A program made the position numbers and the translations under genes. Below, in pieces: positions 26,125 through 35,040 of a stretch of 64,000 bases of DNA. The DNA comes from Acetomicrobium hydrogeniformans ATCC BAA-1850. GTDB taxonomy: Bacteria; Synergistota; Synergistia; Synergistales; Acetomicrobiaceae. The DNA lies in assembly GCF_000160455.2 (NCBI RefSeq), contig NZ_ACJX03000001.1, positions 1,870,001 to 1,934,000 on the forward strand. Direction: 5' to 3'. Under the pieces are notes generated by a model. It made no database searches. It was given only the letters and a program-made list of their open reading frames with translations, and was not told the origin of the DNA. Within the stretch, counting starts at the first letter, position 1; the number at the start of each line of letters is the position of its first letter.

Positions 26125-27082
26125 CGGGAACAATAATAAAAGGCAAATCGATATACCGTGCAATAACCACGATGAGGAATATGGGAAGCAAGGCATCTCA
26201 AAGTGTATTATCATTACCGGAATGTCAGGCGGTGGTAAATCTACCGCCTTAAAGATATTGGAAGACATTGGTTTTTATGCCATAGATAATATTCCGCCGG
26301 CAATACTGCCGCAATTGATAGACATGCTTAAAACTCACGAGGCAGCCGTCAATAACGGTATAGTTGCGGTAATTGATGTTAGGGGCGGCATCCTTCTTAA
26401 AGGTTTTGAAGATGTTATAACGACGCTCAAAAGCAAAGTGTCCTTAGTTAAGGTGATTTTTTTGGATGCCGGCGACGAAATATTAATAAGGCGTTATGAA
26501 ACGACGAGAAGAAGGCACCCTTTAGGCAAAGATCTGCCTTTGAGCGTAATGATCTCAAAAGAGAGGAGCGTGGTGGCTCCCGTAAGGGAGTTGGCCGATG
26601 TGGTAATAGACACGAGTAATTTAAATATTCAAGAGCTGAAGGATGCCTTGTTAAAATCGTTGGGTATGATGGATGCGGAACCATCGGTCATCATAACTTC
26701 CTTTGGATATAAATATGGCATCCCTTCGGACTGTGATTACGTTTTTGACGTAAGATTCTTGGAAAATCCATTTTATTGCCCATCCCTTCGTAATCTTACC
26801 GGGGTTGACGTCGAGGTCCAGGAATATCTGTTAAATTTCACTGAAACTGAGAAATTTTACAACGAATCTTTGCGTTTGATAAAGCTGATTCTTCCCTTAT
26901 ATCGAAAAACGGGCAAACCGCAGGTGCACATTGGTGTAGGCTGTACAGGAGGAAGGCATCGTTCCGTTGCCTATTCCGAATGGCTTGCCAAAGAGCTGTC
27001 GATCGATGGAGAAAAGTGTATTATCAGGCATCGGGACATAGAAAAGGATAAGGAGAAAGTGAGCAATGTCATCGCTGATTAG
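26111..27082 (+). CDS. rapZ: RapZ/YvcJ-type nucleotide-binding protein
   Basis: P-loop protein of 323 residues. After a roughly 30-residue hydrophilic extension (asparagine-rich) comes the Walker A GMSGGGKS at 37-44, then DNIPPAILPQLI, RRHPL and the C-terminal domain with VGCTGGRHRSVA. In Proteobacteria RapZ controls decay of small RNAs for amino-sugar synthesis; in other phyla the function is less clear. It forms the widespread trio rapZ-yvcK-whiA with overlapping genes, as here. Confidence 0.93.
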   Translation: MSNIDGNNNKRQIDIPCNNHDEEYGKQGISKCIIITGMSGGGKSTALKILEDIGFYAIDNIPPAILPQLIDMLKTHEAAVNNGIVAVIDVRGGILLKGFEDVITTLKSKVSLVKVIFLDAGDEILIRRYETTRRRHPLGKDLPLSVMISKERSVVAPVRELADVVIDTSNLNIQELKDALLKSLGMMDAEPSVIITSFGYKYGIPSDCDYVFDVRFLENPFYCPSLRNLTGVDVEVQEYLLNFTETEKFYNESLRLIKLILPLYRKTGKPQVHIGVGCTGGRHRSVAYSEWLAKELSIDGEKCIIRHRDIEKDKEKVSNVIAD

Positions 27083-28244
27083 TTTTTTTGCCGGTGCATT
27101 TTTGGGTGGAGCCGTGGCTTATATATTTTCTAAGAAAGCAGCTGATTCCACTAATAACGACGGTATGGCAAAAGACAGGAAAAAAAATAAAGAAAAATAT
27201 AGGGATGTTTATCTCCGCGCGTCGCGTCAGAGGCTTTCTATGGGGCCCTACGTGGTCGCTATTGGCGGAGGAACAGGGCTGTCTGCTTTGTTGAGGGGTT
27301 TGAAATGTTTCACCAGAAATATAACGGCTGTCGTCGCGGTGACCGATGAGGGTGGTAGCTCCGGGCGCTTGCGCCAGGAGTGGGGGGTATTGCCGCCGGG
27401 TGATATTAGAAATTGTCTTTTAGCTCTTGCTGAAGATGATAGTTCTTTAAACAGGCTTCTTAACTTTCGATTTGATCGTGGAGAATTAACCGGCCACAGT
27501 TTGGGCAACCTGCTTCTCCTTGCAGCGACAGAAATAGCCGGTGACTTCAGAATGGGAATAGAGGAATTGAACAATATGCTGGCTATAAGGGGGCAAGTAC
27601 TCCCTGTTACCACTGAAAGCGTAACTTTAGTGGGAAAAACTATAAACGGCGAGAGAATTGAGGGTGAGTTGAATATCACAAATTACGGCAAATACCTGGA
27701 AGATATCTGGCTTGAGCCTAAGAGCGTAAAGCCTCTGTCCGAGACGTTGAAGGCGATCGAAAATGCCGATCTTATAATTCTTGGACCGGGCAGTCTTTTT
27801 ACCAGTGTCATACCCAACCTCCTTGTTGAAAAAGTCGCCGATTCCGTTAAAACTTCTTCCACGCCGGTTGTTTATGTTTGCAACCTCATGACTCAACCAT
27901 GCGAAACCGAGGGGTTTACCGTATGGGACCACGTGAGATGGATCAGTAAAGTTTTAAAAGGCTTTCCTGACTTTGTAGTGGCCAATTCGAAGGCTTTGCC
28001 TCATGAAATTGTATCAAAATATGTTGCCCAAGGTTCGATGCCGTTGTTGTTAACACCCGAGGAAAGGGAGAAGTTCAAGAAAATCGGTATATACTTAATT
28101 GAGGATGAGTTATGTAAGATTGAAGAAGGGGCGGTCCGGCATGATTCAATTAAATTAGCCGAATGTCTGATGAAGATAGCGAGAAGCGCGAGGGAAAAGG
28201 AAATATGGAAAGAATCGATTCAATTTTCTGGGATGAGTGGATAA
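27066..28244 (+). CDS. yvcK: YvcK/CofD-like gluconeogenesis factor
   Basis: Protein of 392 residues. Residues about 3-22 form a hydrophobic N-terminal segment (LISFFAGAFLGGAVAYIF), unusual for a mostly cytosolic family, followed by a basic stretch. The UDP-sugar-binding core starts with VVAIGGGTGLSALLRGLK near 64-80, then VTDEGGSSGRLR, PPGDIRNCL and LGPGSLFTSVIPNLL. In Bacillus YvcK is needed for cell shape under gluconeogenic growth and binds UDP-sugars. It overlaps rapZ by 17 and whiA by 40 bases. Confidence 0.92.
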   Translation: MSSLISFFAGAFLGGAVAYIFSKKAADSTNNDGMAKDRKKNKEKYRDVYLRASRQRLSMGPYVVAIGGGTGLSALLRGLKCFTRNITAVVAVTDEGGSSGRLRQEWGVLPPGDIRNCLLALAEDDSSLNRLLNFRFDRGELTGHSLGNLLLLAATEIAGDFRMGIEELNNMLAIRGQVLPVTTESVTLVGKTINGERIEGELNITNYGKYLEDIWLEPKSVKPLSETLKAIENADLIILGPGSLFTSVIPNLLVEKVADSVKTSSTPVVYVCNLMTQPCETEGFTVWDHVRWISKVLKGFPDFVVANSKALPHEIVSKYVAQGSMPLLLTPEEREKFKKIGIYLIEDELCKIEEGAVRHDSIKLAECLMKIARSAREKEIWKESIQFSGMSG

Positions 28245-29107
28245 ATAGCGTATCTTTAGATAAAAGCAGGACAGATACCGAATGTTCAGGAATCATAGAA
28301 GGAATTTTTGTCAAGCAAAAGATGAATTATGCAATATGTGCATCGCTGCGATTGTATGTATTTAGGAGGCTTTATTCGCTCTGGAAATATACGCGATGGT
28401 CGGATGTTAATATTTCGTCATATATGAGAGTTCCCGAAAACAAAAAAGGTCGGGTTAAGTTGATCTTGCCCATTGATCTTTACGAAGACATCTCTAGATC
28501 AAAGGCCTCTTGGGCATGGTTGCGGGGATTATTTGGCAGCTGCGGTTCAATATTCTGGCCTAAGAACGGCTATCACTTAGTCTTCAGGATTAAAAATGAT
28601 AAGTTATGCGAAAAGCTATTGGCTTTCATGAATGCCAAGGGAATCAAGAATACCTTCAGAAATCGTTCTGGCAGTTACGAGGTGCAGGTTCGTAGCCACG
28701 AATCCATCACGACGCTTCTTGCGGGCATGGAGCTTATGAAGACCTCTCTTATGCTCGAGGAAAAATTTATAATCCGATCCGTTAAAAGCAGAGCAAATAA
28801 ACAGGTTAATTGCGACACGTCCAATATCAGAAAAAGCCTTCAGGCGGCCGAAAAGCAGCTTTATATTAGTAAATTGCTTGTTAAAACCGGCATTATAAAC
28901 GATCTTCCTGCATATATGCAGGATCTCGTGCTTGTACGACTAAACTACCCCAGTGCTACTCTTCGGGAAGTCGGGCAATTGCTATCCAAGCCCGTCAGTA
29001 AAAGCACTGTAGAATACAGATGGAACAAACTTGAAAACATGATCAAAGAAATTTCCGATATAGACCTGGATGCCGGTTATGAAGGAGTCAAATTTTCCGG
29101 CTCATGA
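28205..29107 (+). CDS. whiA: DNA-binding protein WhiA
   Basis: Protein of 300 residues with the two-domain WhiA plan: an N-terminal domain derived from LAGLIDADG homing endonucleases (AWLRGLFGSCGSIFWPKNGYHL near 95-120) and a C-terminal helix-turn-helix (LVRLNYPSATLREVGQLLSK). WhiA is linked with division and chromosome segregation in Gram-positive bacteria and with sporulation in Streptomyces. ATG 28205 is behind AAAAGG. Finding it with rapZ and yvcK is the conserved arrangement. Confidence 0.92.
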   Translation: MERIDSIFWDEWINSVSLDKSRTDTECSGIIEGIFVKQKMNYAICASLRLYVFRRLYSLWKYTRWSDVNISSYMRVPENKKGRVKLILPIDLYEDISRSKASWAWLRGLFGSCGSIFWPKNGYHLVFRIKNDKLCEKLLAFMNAKGIKNTFRNRSGSYEVQVRSHESITTLLAGMELMKTSLMLEEKFIIRSVKSRANKQVNCDTSNIRKSLQAAEKQLYISKLLVKTGIINDLPAYMQDLVLVRLNYPSATLREVGQLLSKPVSKSTVEYRWNKLENMIKEISDIDLDAGYEGVKFSGS

Positions 29108-29213
29108 TTCGATTTGTAATAACCCATCATGGCTGCTAAAATATAATATAAGTTGTACCTAATTTTGAACAATCAAGTTGATCTTCTAATGCTAACAGGA
29201 GGTGGAGTGTATT

Positions 29214-30227
29214 ATGACAAAAAAAATAGCTATAAACGGTTTTGGGCGTATTGGACGTTTGTTTTTGAGGGCTTTGATGCAATACGATGCCCAGAAAGAA
29301 TGTGATGTGGTGGCCGTCAATGATTTGGCATCGCCGGAGATATTGGGTTATCTCTTCAAGTATGATTCCGTCCATCGTCGTTATCCGGGCGAAGTAAAAG
29401 TGGACGGCGATTATATAATTATAGATGGGCATAAGATAAAAGTATGCGCTGAGCCAGATCCTTCCAAGCTTCCGTGGAAGGATCTCGGCGTAGATGTCGT
29501 AGTGGAATCAACGGGTCGATTTACCGATGGCGAAAAGGCAAAAGCCCATTTAGCAGCAGGAGCTAAAAAGGTAATCATTTCGGCACCTGCGAGCAATGAA
29601 GACATCACAATAGTAATGGGAGTAAATGAGGATAAATATGATCCTACCAAACATGTAATCATCTCCAATGCGTCTTGTACCACAAATTGCCTTGCTCCTT
29701 TAGTTAAGGTGTTGCACAAGGAATTCGGTATTTTGCGTGGGCTCATGACCACGGCGCATTCTTATACGAACGACCAGGTGACTTTAGATTTTCCCCACAA
29801 AAAAGACCCCGCTCGCGGCAGGGCTGCGGGCCTTTCTATAATTCCTACATCTACGGGTGCAGCAAAGGCCATAGGCAAGGTAATTCCGGAATTGAAGGGA
29901 TTGCTTAACGGAATTGCGCTCCGCGTTCCTACGCCAGATGTGTCCATCGTGGATCTGGTTGCAGAATTAAAGAAACCGGCAACAGTTGAAGAGATCAATG
30001 CAGCAATGAAAAAGTACGCGGAAGGAGAGTTGAAAGGCATTCTCGCCTACGAACCTGGTCCTTTGGTGTCCGCAGACTTCATAGGAGATCCCCATTCTGC
30101 TATATTTATGCCAAATCAAACGATGGCAATAGACTGCACGGTTAAGGTCTTTGCATGGTACGACAACGAATGGGGCTATTCCTGCAGGCTGGTCGATTTG
30201 GCAAACTACGTTGCAAAATCGCTTTAG
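29214..30227 (+). CDS. gap: Glyceraldehyde-3-phosphate dehydrogenase, type I
   Basis: NAD(P)-dependent glycolytic and gluconeogenic enzyme, 337 residues. The dinucleotide fold begins [10 protein letters not shown] at about 7-16, the catalytic cysteine is C155 in [12 protein letters not shown], and the catalytic histidine lies in [13 protein letters not shown] 29214 has AGGAGGTGG eight bases upstream. It heads the gap-pgk-tpiA run. The 106 bases before it are AT-rich and hold several TATAAT-like hexamers, but none has a well-spaced -35 box. Confidence 0.97.
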   Translation: MTKKIAINGFGRIGRLFLRALMQYDAQKECDVVAVNDLASPEILGYLFKYDSVHRRYPGEVKVDGDYIIIDGHKIKVCAEPDPSKLPWKDLGVDVVVESTGRFTDGEKAKAHLAAGAKKVIISAPASNEDITIVMGVNEDKYDPTKHVIISNASCTTNCLAPLVKVLHKEFGILRGLMTTAHSYTNDQVTLDFPHKKDPARGRAAGLSIIPTSTGAAKAIGKVIPELKGLLNGIALRVPTPDVSIVDLVAELKKPATVEEINAAMKKYAEGELKGILAYEPGPLVSADFIGDPHSAIFMPNQTMAIDCTVKVFAWYDNEWGYSCRLVDLANYVAKSL

Positions 30228-30245
30228 TCAGGCTGGTGGTTGCAT

Positions 30246-31439
30246 ATGAAATTGAGGATCCCAGACTCCAAAGACGTATCAGGTAAAAAAGTTCTAGTCA
30301 GGGTCGATTTTAATGTGCCTATGAAGGACGGTGTCGTTACCGACGACACGCGCATTAAAGCACACCTCGATACTTTAACGTTTTTGAGAAATAGCGGGGC
30401 CCGTCTCGCCTTGGTATCCCACTTAGGTCGCCCTAAAGAGGGACGGGATTCGCAGTTCTCGCTTAAACCCGTAGCAGAGCATTTAAAGGCATTGACCGGA
30501 TGGAAGGTTACTTTTATTCAAGATTGCATTGGCGAAGAAGTGACGCGCGCAGTCGCTTCTCAGCAACAAGAAGAAGTGCTCGTCTTGGAAAATGTCCGTT
30601 TCTATAAGGGGGAGACCAAAAATGACCCCGACTTTGCGAAAGAGCTTGCAAAGCCCTTTGAGGTTTTCGTCATGGATGCCTTTAGCGCTGCCCATAGAGC
30701 ACATGCTTCTACACGTGGGGTGGTCGATTATCTGACGTCCTTTGCAGGTTTTCTCATAAAAAGAGAAATCGATTCCCTCGGCCTTGTAAGGGACAATCCG
30801 GCTCATCCTTATATACTTATCTTAGGCGGAGCGAAGGTGTCGGATAAAATAGGAGTTATCGAGAACCTCATTTCTAAGGTCGATCACATCATCATAGGCG
30901 GAGGCATGGCATATACCTTCCTAAAAGCTAGGGGATACGGGATAGGAAAATCTTTGTGTGAAGAGGAAAAACTGGAATATGCTAAGGAAATGCTTGAGCT
31001 TTCCCGTTCTAGGGGCGTTGAGATTCATCTTCCCGTTGATTCCGTCGTAGCACCAGACGTAAAAGCCGATGTACCAGCATCTGTCATAGATCTTGAGACG
31101 TCAATACCGGAGGACATGATGGCCCTTGATATTGGACCGAAGTCCATTGATAATTTTAGCAAGATAATAGGTAAAGCGAAAACAGTCTTTTGGAACGGTC
31201 CTATGGGAGTATTTGAACTGGAGCCCTTCAGAGCCGGTACCGAAAAGGTGGCATTGGCTGTAGCACAAGTCACTAAAAATGGCGGACACACAGTTATCGG
31301 TGGGGGAGACACCGCTGCGGCCGTGAATATGCTCGGATTTTCCGATCAAATGTCTCACGTTTCCACGGGAGGCGGAGCCAGCCTTGAGTTTATGGAGGGT
31401 AAGGTACTTCCCGGTATCGAGCCCCTGTTGGCGGAATAA
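30246..31439 (+). CDS. pgk: Phosphoglycerate kinase
   Basis: Transfers phosphate between 1,3-bisphosphoglycerate and ADP. The protein has 397 residues with VLVRVDFNVPMKDG near the N-terminus, LVSHLGRPK, the AFSAAHRAHAST stretch in the substrate domain, ILGGAKVSDKI at the hinge, and the nucleotide-binding GGGDTAAAV near the end. ATG 30246 gives the typical start; it lies 18 bases after gap. Confidence 0.97.
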   Translation: MKLRIPDSKDVSGKKVLVRVDFNVPMKDGVVTDDTRIKAHLDTLTFLRNSGARLALVSHLGRPKEGRDSQFSLKPVAEHLKALTGWKVTFIQDCIGEEVTRAVASQQQEEVLVLENVRFYKGETKNDPDFAKELAKPFEVFVMDAFSAAHRAHASTRGVVDYLTSFAGFLIKREIDSLGLVRDNPAHPYILILGGAKVSDKIGVIENLISKVDHIIIGGGMAYTFLKARGYGIGKSLCEEEKLEYAKEMLELSRSRGVEIHLPVDSVVAPDVKADVPASVIDLETSIPEDMMALDIGPKSIDNFSKIIGKAKTVFWNGPMGVFELEPFRAGTEKVALAVAQVTKNGGHTVIGGGDTAAAVNMLGFSDQMSHVSTGGGASLEFMEGKVLPGIEPLLAE

Positions 31440-31463
31440 AGAAAATTAGAAGAATAAAGAAAA
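31434..31463 (+). repeat. 12-bp direct repeat copying the pgk stop region
   Basis: GAATAAAGAAAA occurs at 31434-31445, where it contains the pgk TAA, and again at 31452-31463, six bases later. Confidence 0.85.
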
Positions 31464-31469
31464 CTATGC

Positions 31470-31496
31470 AAGCGGAGCGCCAAAAGTGCTCCGCTT
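31470..31496 (+). terminator. Hairpin between pgk and tpiA
   Basis: AAGCGGAGC and GCTCCGCTT form a perfect nine-base stem with a nine-base loop, followed by AACTTTAATAAATTT. The lack of a strong T run suggests partial termination or an mRNA-stabilising stem inside the gap-pgk-tpiA transcript. Confidence 0.6.
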
Positions 31497-31531
31497 AACT
31501 TTAATAAATTTAATAAAAAGGAGGATCAATC

Positions 31532-32341
31532 ATGAGAAGAGTTCCTTTTCTTGCCGGCAATTGGAAGATGCACAAAGGACCCAAGGAGACGAAGGAATAT
31601 ATCGTCGAGCTTTTTGAAGCCGCAGCAAAAGATACGTCTCTTAAAGGGGTTTTAAAAGAAAACAAAGTAGAACTCGGTATATTTCCGCCCTTCGTCAGTT
31701 TAGAGACTGCTGGCAGAGAAATTGCTTCGGCGGATATCTCCCTTTCCTTGGGAGCTCAAAACATGCATTGGGAGGACAGTGGAGCCTTTACAGGCGAAAT
31801 AGCTGGAAAAATGTTAATGGAAGTAGGGTGTAAATATGTGATCCTTGGACATAGTGAAAGGCGTCACATATTTGGCGAATCGGACGAGACGATCGGGAAG
31901 AAAATGAACAAAGCTTTAGAGATAGGACTAAAGCCTGTGTTGTGCGTTGGGGAGACGCTCGAGGAAAGGGATGAGGGAATTACCGAATTCGTAGTTAAAA
32001 GACAGCTGGAGGAGGCTTTGAGAGGCATCAGAGAGCACGAAAATATCAAAGACAATATAGTTATAGCCTATGAGCCTGTTTGGGCCATTGGAACGGGCCG
32101 TAAGGCCAGCGATGAGGATGCTCAAGGCGTATGTGCATATATAAGAAAATTTATCGAAGAAAGTTTTGGTTCCACAGCTGCCGAGGGCATTCGAATCCTA
32201 TATGGCGGAAGCGTAAAACCCGATAATGCAAAGGGTTTGATGGAACAGAAAGATATTGATGGCGCTTTGATTGGCGGCGCGTCATTAGACGTTGGAACCT
32301 TTTTGGGAATTATAAGAAACACGATCGAAGCTCTACAGTAA
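31532..32341 (+). CDS. tpiA: Triosephosphate isomerase
   Basis: Interconverts dihydroxyacetone phosphate and glyceraldehyde 3-phosphate. The protein has 269 residues, slightly longer than the usual 250. AGNWKMHK at 8-15 supplies the catalytic lysine region, GHSERR at 106-111 the catalytic histidine, and AYEPVWAIGTG at 179-189 the catalytic glutamate and flexible loop; YGGSV near the end binds phosphate. The ATG follows AAAAGGAGG. It completes the glycolytic gene set. Confidence 0.97.
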   Translation: MRRVPFLAGNWKMHKGPKETKEYIVELFEAAAKDTSLKGVLKENKVELGIFPPFVSLETAGREIASADISLSLGAQNMHWEDSGAFTGEIAGKMLMEVGCKYVILGHSERRHIFGESDETIGKKMNKALEIGLKPVLCVGETLEERDEGITEFVVKRQLEEALRGIREHENIKDNIVIAYEPVWAIGTGRKASDEDAQGVCAYIRKFIEESFGSTAAEGIRILYGGSVKPDNAKGLMEQKDIDGALIGGASLDVGTFLGIIRNTIEALQ

Positions 32342-32382
32342 CCATGAATATGAGCGCACGATCGAAGTTCTACAGTAACCAT
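32321..32382 (+). repeat. 25-bp near-exact direct repeat of the tpiA 3' end
   Basis: The last bases of tpiA with its TAA (32321-32345) recur with one mismatch at 32358-32382. The 12 bases between the copies are unrelated. Confidence 0.9.
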
Positions 32383-32426
32383 ACTAACTGATAACTAACT
32401 GATAACTGAATGGAAGCTGAATGGAA
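32383..32426 (+). repeat. Two consecutive 11-bp tandem duplications
   Basis: ACTAACTGATA is repeated exactly (32383-32393, 32394-32404) and is followed by ACTGAATGGAA/GCTGAATGGAA (32405-32415, 32416-32426). They lie in the non-coding spacer between tpiA and rsfS, which has no gene in 32342-32617. Confidence 0.9.
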
Positions 32427-32484
32427 ACTTTAAATTTCGACGTAACAAATGTAACATAAGATACATTATAGGACACTATGAAAA

Positions 32485-32529
32485 ACACATAAGACCAGGT
32501 GCTCTTTTTCTGATCCTGGTCTTATGTGT
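32485..32529. terminator. Perfect 15-bp stem between convergent tpiA and rsfS
   Basis: ACACATAAGACCAGG at 32485-32499 pairs perfectly with 32515-32529 around a 15-base loop. It lies between convergent genes and probably ends transcription from one or both sides, although T runs are short. Confidence 0.7.
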
Positions 32530-32540
32530 AACTTATCTAT

Positions 32541-32565
32541 TCTATAGTCTATAGCAAGTCTATAG
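32541..32565 (+). repeat. TCTATAG heptamer repeated three times
   Basis: Two adjacent copies (32541-32547, 32548-32554) and a third after CAAG (32559-32565), in the same spacer as the other short duplications. Confidence 0.8.
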
Positions 32566-32617
32566 CAGAAGTTAATGCTTGCTAAAATTATTACTACATG
32601 ATATTTAATATTGCTTT

Positions 32618-33010
32618 CTATGCGTTAAGTACCGCTACAGGTTCTCCGTCTTCGTCGTAATGTAGTATAGGTACATCTCCCCAGATGCGCTCCAAGTCGT
32701 AAAATTTTCGTCCTTCCTGACTGAAGATGTGGATGATTACGTCGCCGCAATCTATCAAACGCCACAAGTTACTGTCTCTGCCTTCGACTGTATAGGTAAT
32801 TTGGCGTTCATCCAGCGCGTCCGTTATGGTGTCTAAAAGGGCTTTCATATGGCTCTCTGAATTACTGTTTGAGATGAAAAAGATATCGGCGAACCCGGAA
32901 ACCTCGCTGATATCTATAGAAATAATATCTTGGGCTTTCTTGGAGGCTAAAACCTTTGCAATCCATTCGTATTTTTCCATTACACCTTCGCTCGCCTTGC
33001 TGATGTCCAA
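32618..33010 (-). CDS. rsfS: Ribosomal silencing factor RsfS
   Basis: Binds uL14 on the large ribosomal subunit and blocks subunit joining when growth slows. The protein has 130 residues. KKAQDIISIDISEVSGFADIFF and the C-terminal GDVIIHIFSQEGRKFYDLERIWGD are typical. The TTG start is preceded by GGAGGGG. It is the last gene of the rplU-to-rsfS minus-strand run; nadD and rsfS are neighbours in many bacteria, here separated by the LCP gene. Confidence 0.94.
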   Translation of the reverse strand: MDISKASEGVMEKYEWIAKVLASKKAQDIISIDISEVSGFADIFFISNSNSESHMKALLDTITDALDERQITYTVEGRDSNLWRLIDCGDVIIHIFSQEGRKFYDLERIWGDVPILHYDEDGEPVAVLNA

Positions 33011-33077
33011 TCACCCCTCCTTAAATTTGTCTCGCTTCTTTAACTTTCATTATACCTCATCTTTATCCAGCTTACTA

Positions 33078-33091
33078 CCTACAGCCTACAG
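33078..33091 (-). repeat. 7-bp tandem duplication just after the LCP gene
   Basis: CCTACAG occurs twice in a row on the plus strand, within a few bases downstream of the LCP gene's TAA (33095-33097 on the complement). Confidence 0.75.
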
Positions 33092-33094
33092 CCT

Positions 33095-34369
33095 TTACCT
33101 CAAACCGCTCTCCAGCCTTGCGAGGATGGACTTATAATCATGTCCTATAATGATTGTAAGGTTGGTTGTGCTATCGCTTGGCTTTACCAGAGCGTCGGAA
33201 ATGCCAAGCAACTGACCTAGCATCTTCGATTCCCTCTCGAGATTTCTTGGATACAATATAGATGTATAGTGATAGTCGAAGTGCCGGGCATTACTTTTAT
33301 ACGCTATATCGATACCATACCGTTGTAATACGTCTGCAAATTGATTTGCTAGTCCTGCGGTCCCATCACCATTTAATACAGCTACCCTACAAGTGATATT
33401 TCGAGCTATCGTATTTCTATCGATTTGCTCTTTACCCTCTTCTAGCAATTTCTCGGGTGATGTGGCCGTATCTTTCATCGCATTGCCCTCTTCTTGTTCT
33501 TCTTCGCTTATTGGAGCTGAAAGCATCGCTAAAGCCCTGTTTACATCGCCCAGCCAGTAGCTGACGCCCGATAAAACAGCGGGCTTTCCTGGCAGCGTGA
33601 AAAATCTTATATTCTGTGGCGGTATATCTCTAAAGTACATTGCCAATTTAAGTGCCTCTTCGGCCGGCAAATCAGTCTGAAGTGCTTGTATAATTTCCTT
33701 CAACAACGTTGGCATTTTCGTGCTAACGGCTTGATTGACGATCTTTTGAAGCAGCGCCTTCATGAATTGTTGTTGTCTTTTAATCCTCCCTATATCACCT
33801 AATGCGTCATGTCTAAATCTAACGAACTTTAATGCAGTTTCTCCATCCATGTGTTGTAAACCCTGTGGGATATCTATGTAGAGGCCACCTGCCCTATCGA
33901 CATATTTAAGCCTTTTTTCGACGTATATATCGACTCCTCCCAGCAGGTCTACTATCTTAGGAAAGGAGCTATAGTCCAATTCGATATAATAATGGATTGG
34001 CATTCCTAGGTAGTTTATGAGTGTTCTGTTCAGTAGTTCTATCCCCCCATAGGGATAGGCATGATTGATCTTATCCCAACCGCGACCAGGAATTTGGACC
34101 CTGGTGTCTCTGGGGATGGATAAAACTTGAACTGTCTTATTGTCAAGATCCAGCGTAGTGAAGAGGATTGTATCGGCACGATGGGAATCTTCGGTGTTGT
34201 CTTTGCCTACTATGCAAATATTTATCTTCCCCGTTTTTTCGTCGTGTTGAACGCTCTCTTTTATCGACTCTACTTTAGGCGAAAAATAGCCGTACAGACG
34301 AACGTAAGCTCCTCCTACGGTTGCAACGACCATAGCCATTATCAAAAGTGCGAGCTTCAATTTCGTCAA
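33095..34369 (-). CDS. LytR-CpsA-Psr (LCP) family cell wall protein
   Basis: Protein of 424 residues. One N-terminal membrane segment (about 4-22) is followed by the LCP domain (about 48-200) with DTILFTTLDLDNKTVQVLSI, IPRDTRV, and KINHAYPYGG, then RFRHDALGDIGRIKRQQQF, which holds the arginines that bind polyprenyl pyrophosphate. A C-terminal LytR_C-type domain (about 325-424, CRVAVLNGDGTAGLA) follows. LCP enzymes attach glycopolymers to peptidoglycan in Gram-positives; in Gram-negative-type bacteria the substrate is unclear. TTG start six bases after nadD. Confidence 0.9.
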   Translation of the reverse strand: MTKLKLALLIMAMVVATVGGAYVRLYGYFSPKVESIKESVQHDEKTGKINICIVGKDNTEDSHRADTILFTTLDLDNKTVQVLSIPRDTRVQIPGRGWDKINHAYPYGGIELLNRTLINYLGMPIHYYIELDYSSFPKIVDLLGGVDIYVEKRLKYVDRAGGLYIDIPQGLQHMDGETALKFVRFRHDALGDIGRIKRQQQFMKALLQKIVNQAVSTKMPTLLKEIIQALQTDLPAEEALKLAMYFRDIPPQNIRFFTLPGKPAVLSGVSYWLGDVNRALAMLSAPISEEEQEEGNAMKDTATSPEKLLEEGKEQIDRNTIARNITCRVAVLNGDGTAGLANQFADVLQRYGIDIAYKSNARHFDYHYTSILYPRNLERESKMLGQLLGISDALVKPSDSTTNLTIIIGHDYKSILARLESGLR

Positions 34370-34375
34370 ATGAGG

Positions 34376-34990
34376 TCACCTTCCCTCTAATGAATAAAGG
34401 TTTCTCTTATATATAAAATGCTCCACGGTCCAGGGCAAAAAATATCTTATGCTTTGCCCTGCAGCGACACGTCTTCTTATTTCTGTGCTCGATATGGCAA
34501 GCAGCGGTATTTCCAGCGGTATCACTGCCCGCTTTATCTCCTCCGGCAATGACTCCAATTGCGAGACATTGTAACCCGGCCTTGAAGCTGCAACTATATG
34601 GGCAACGCGAGCGATCTCGTAAGGTTCCTTCCATAAAGGCATTTGCAATACGGCATCGATGCCTGTTATGAAAAAAAATTCTACCTCCCTCGGCAAATAC
34701 CAATGTCTCATTTCCCTTAACGTGTCAATGGTATGCGATGGTCCTCCGCGTTCGATCTCGATTTTAGATATTTTAAAATGGGGATTATCGACTATGGCCA
34801 TACAGGTCATGATATAGCGATCTTCTGCAGACGTTATCATTTTATTGTTTTTATGGGGAGGGCTGCCCGTTGGTACAAATATCACCTCTGACAGGTTGAG
34901 CGATATATAGGCCTCTTCTGCAACAACCAAATGCCCGAAATGAATGGGATCAAAGGTGCCTCCCATGATGCCAACTTTAAGTCTGCTCAT
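34376..34990 (-). CDS. nadD: Nicotinate-nucleotide adenylyltransferase
   Basis: Makes deamido-NAD from nicotinate mononucleotide and ATP. The protein has 204 residues from the ATG at 34990, beginning MSRLKVGIMGGTFDPIHFGHLV with the nucleotidyltransferase GGTFDPIHxGH motif; ISSTEIRRRVAAGQS near the C-terminus is the ISxTxxR signature. An ATG at 35044 overlapping the obgE stop as ATGA would add 18 unconserved residues and cannot be excluded. It lies between obgE and the LCP gene. Confidence 0.93.
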   Translation of the reverse strand: MSRLKVGIMGGTFDPIHFGHLVVAEEAYISLNLSEVIFVPTGSPPHKNNKMITSAEDRYIMTCMAIVDNPHFKISKIEIERGGPSHTIDTLREMRHWYLPREVEFFFITGIDAVLQMPLWKEPYEIARVAHIVAASRPGYNVSQLESLPEEIKRAVIPLEIPLLAISSTEIRRRVAAGQSIRYFLPWTVEHFIYKRNLYSLEGR

Positions 34991-35040
34991 AAAATTGGAT
35001 CGCCTCTGAGGCAAGACCATATCTCCCCTTTCTTCGTCGA

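Noticed and set aside
29108-29213. A promoter before gap using TATAAT at 29142-29147
   Set aside because: No acceptable -35 hexamer lies 16-18 bases upstream, so I could not support it.
32321-32565. CRISPR-like or small-RNA array in the tpiA-rsfS spacer
   Set aside because: The repeats are short, of different sequences, adjacent and without regular unique spacers.
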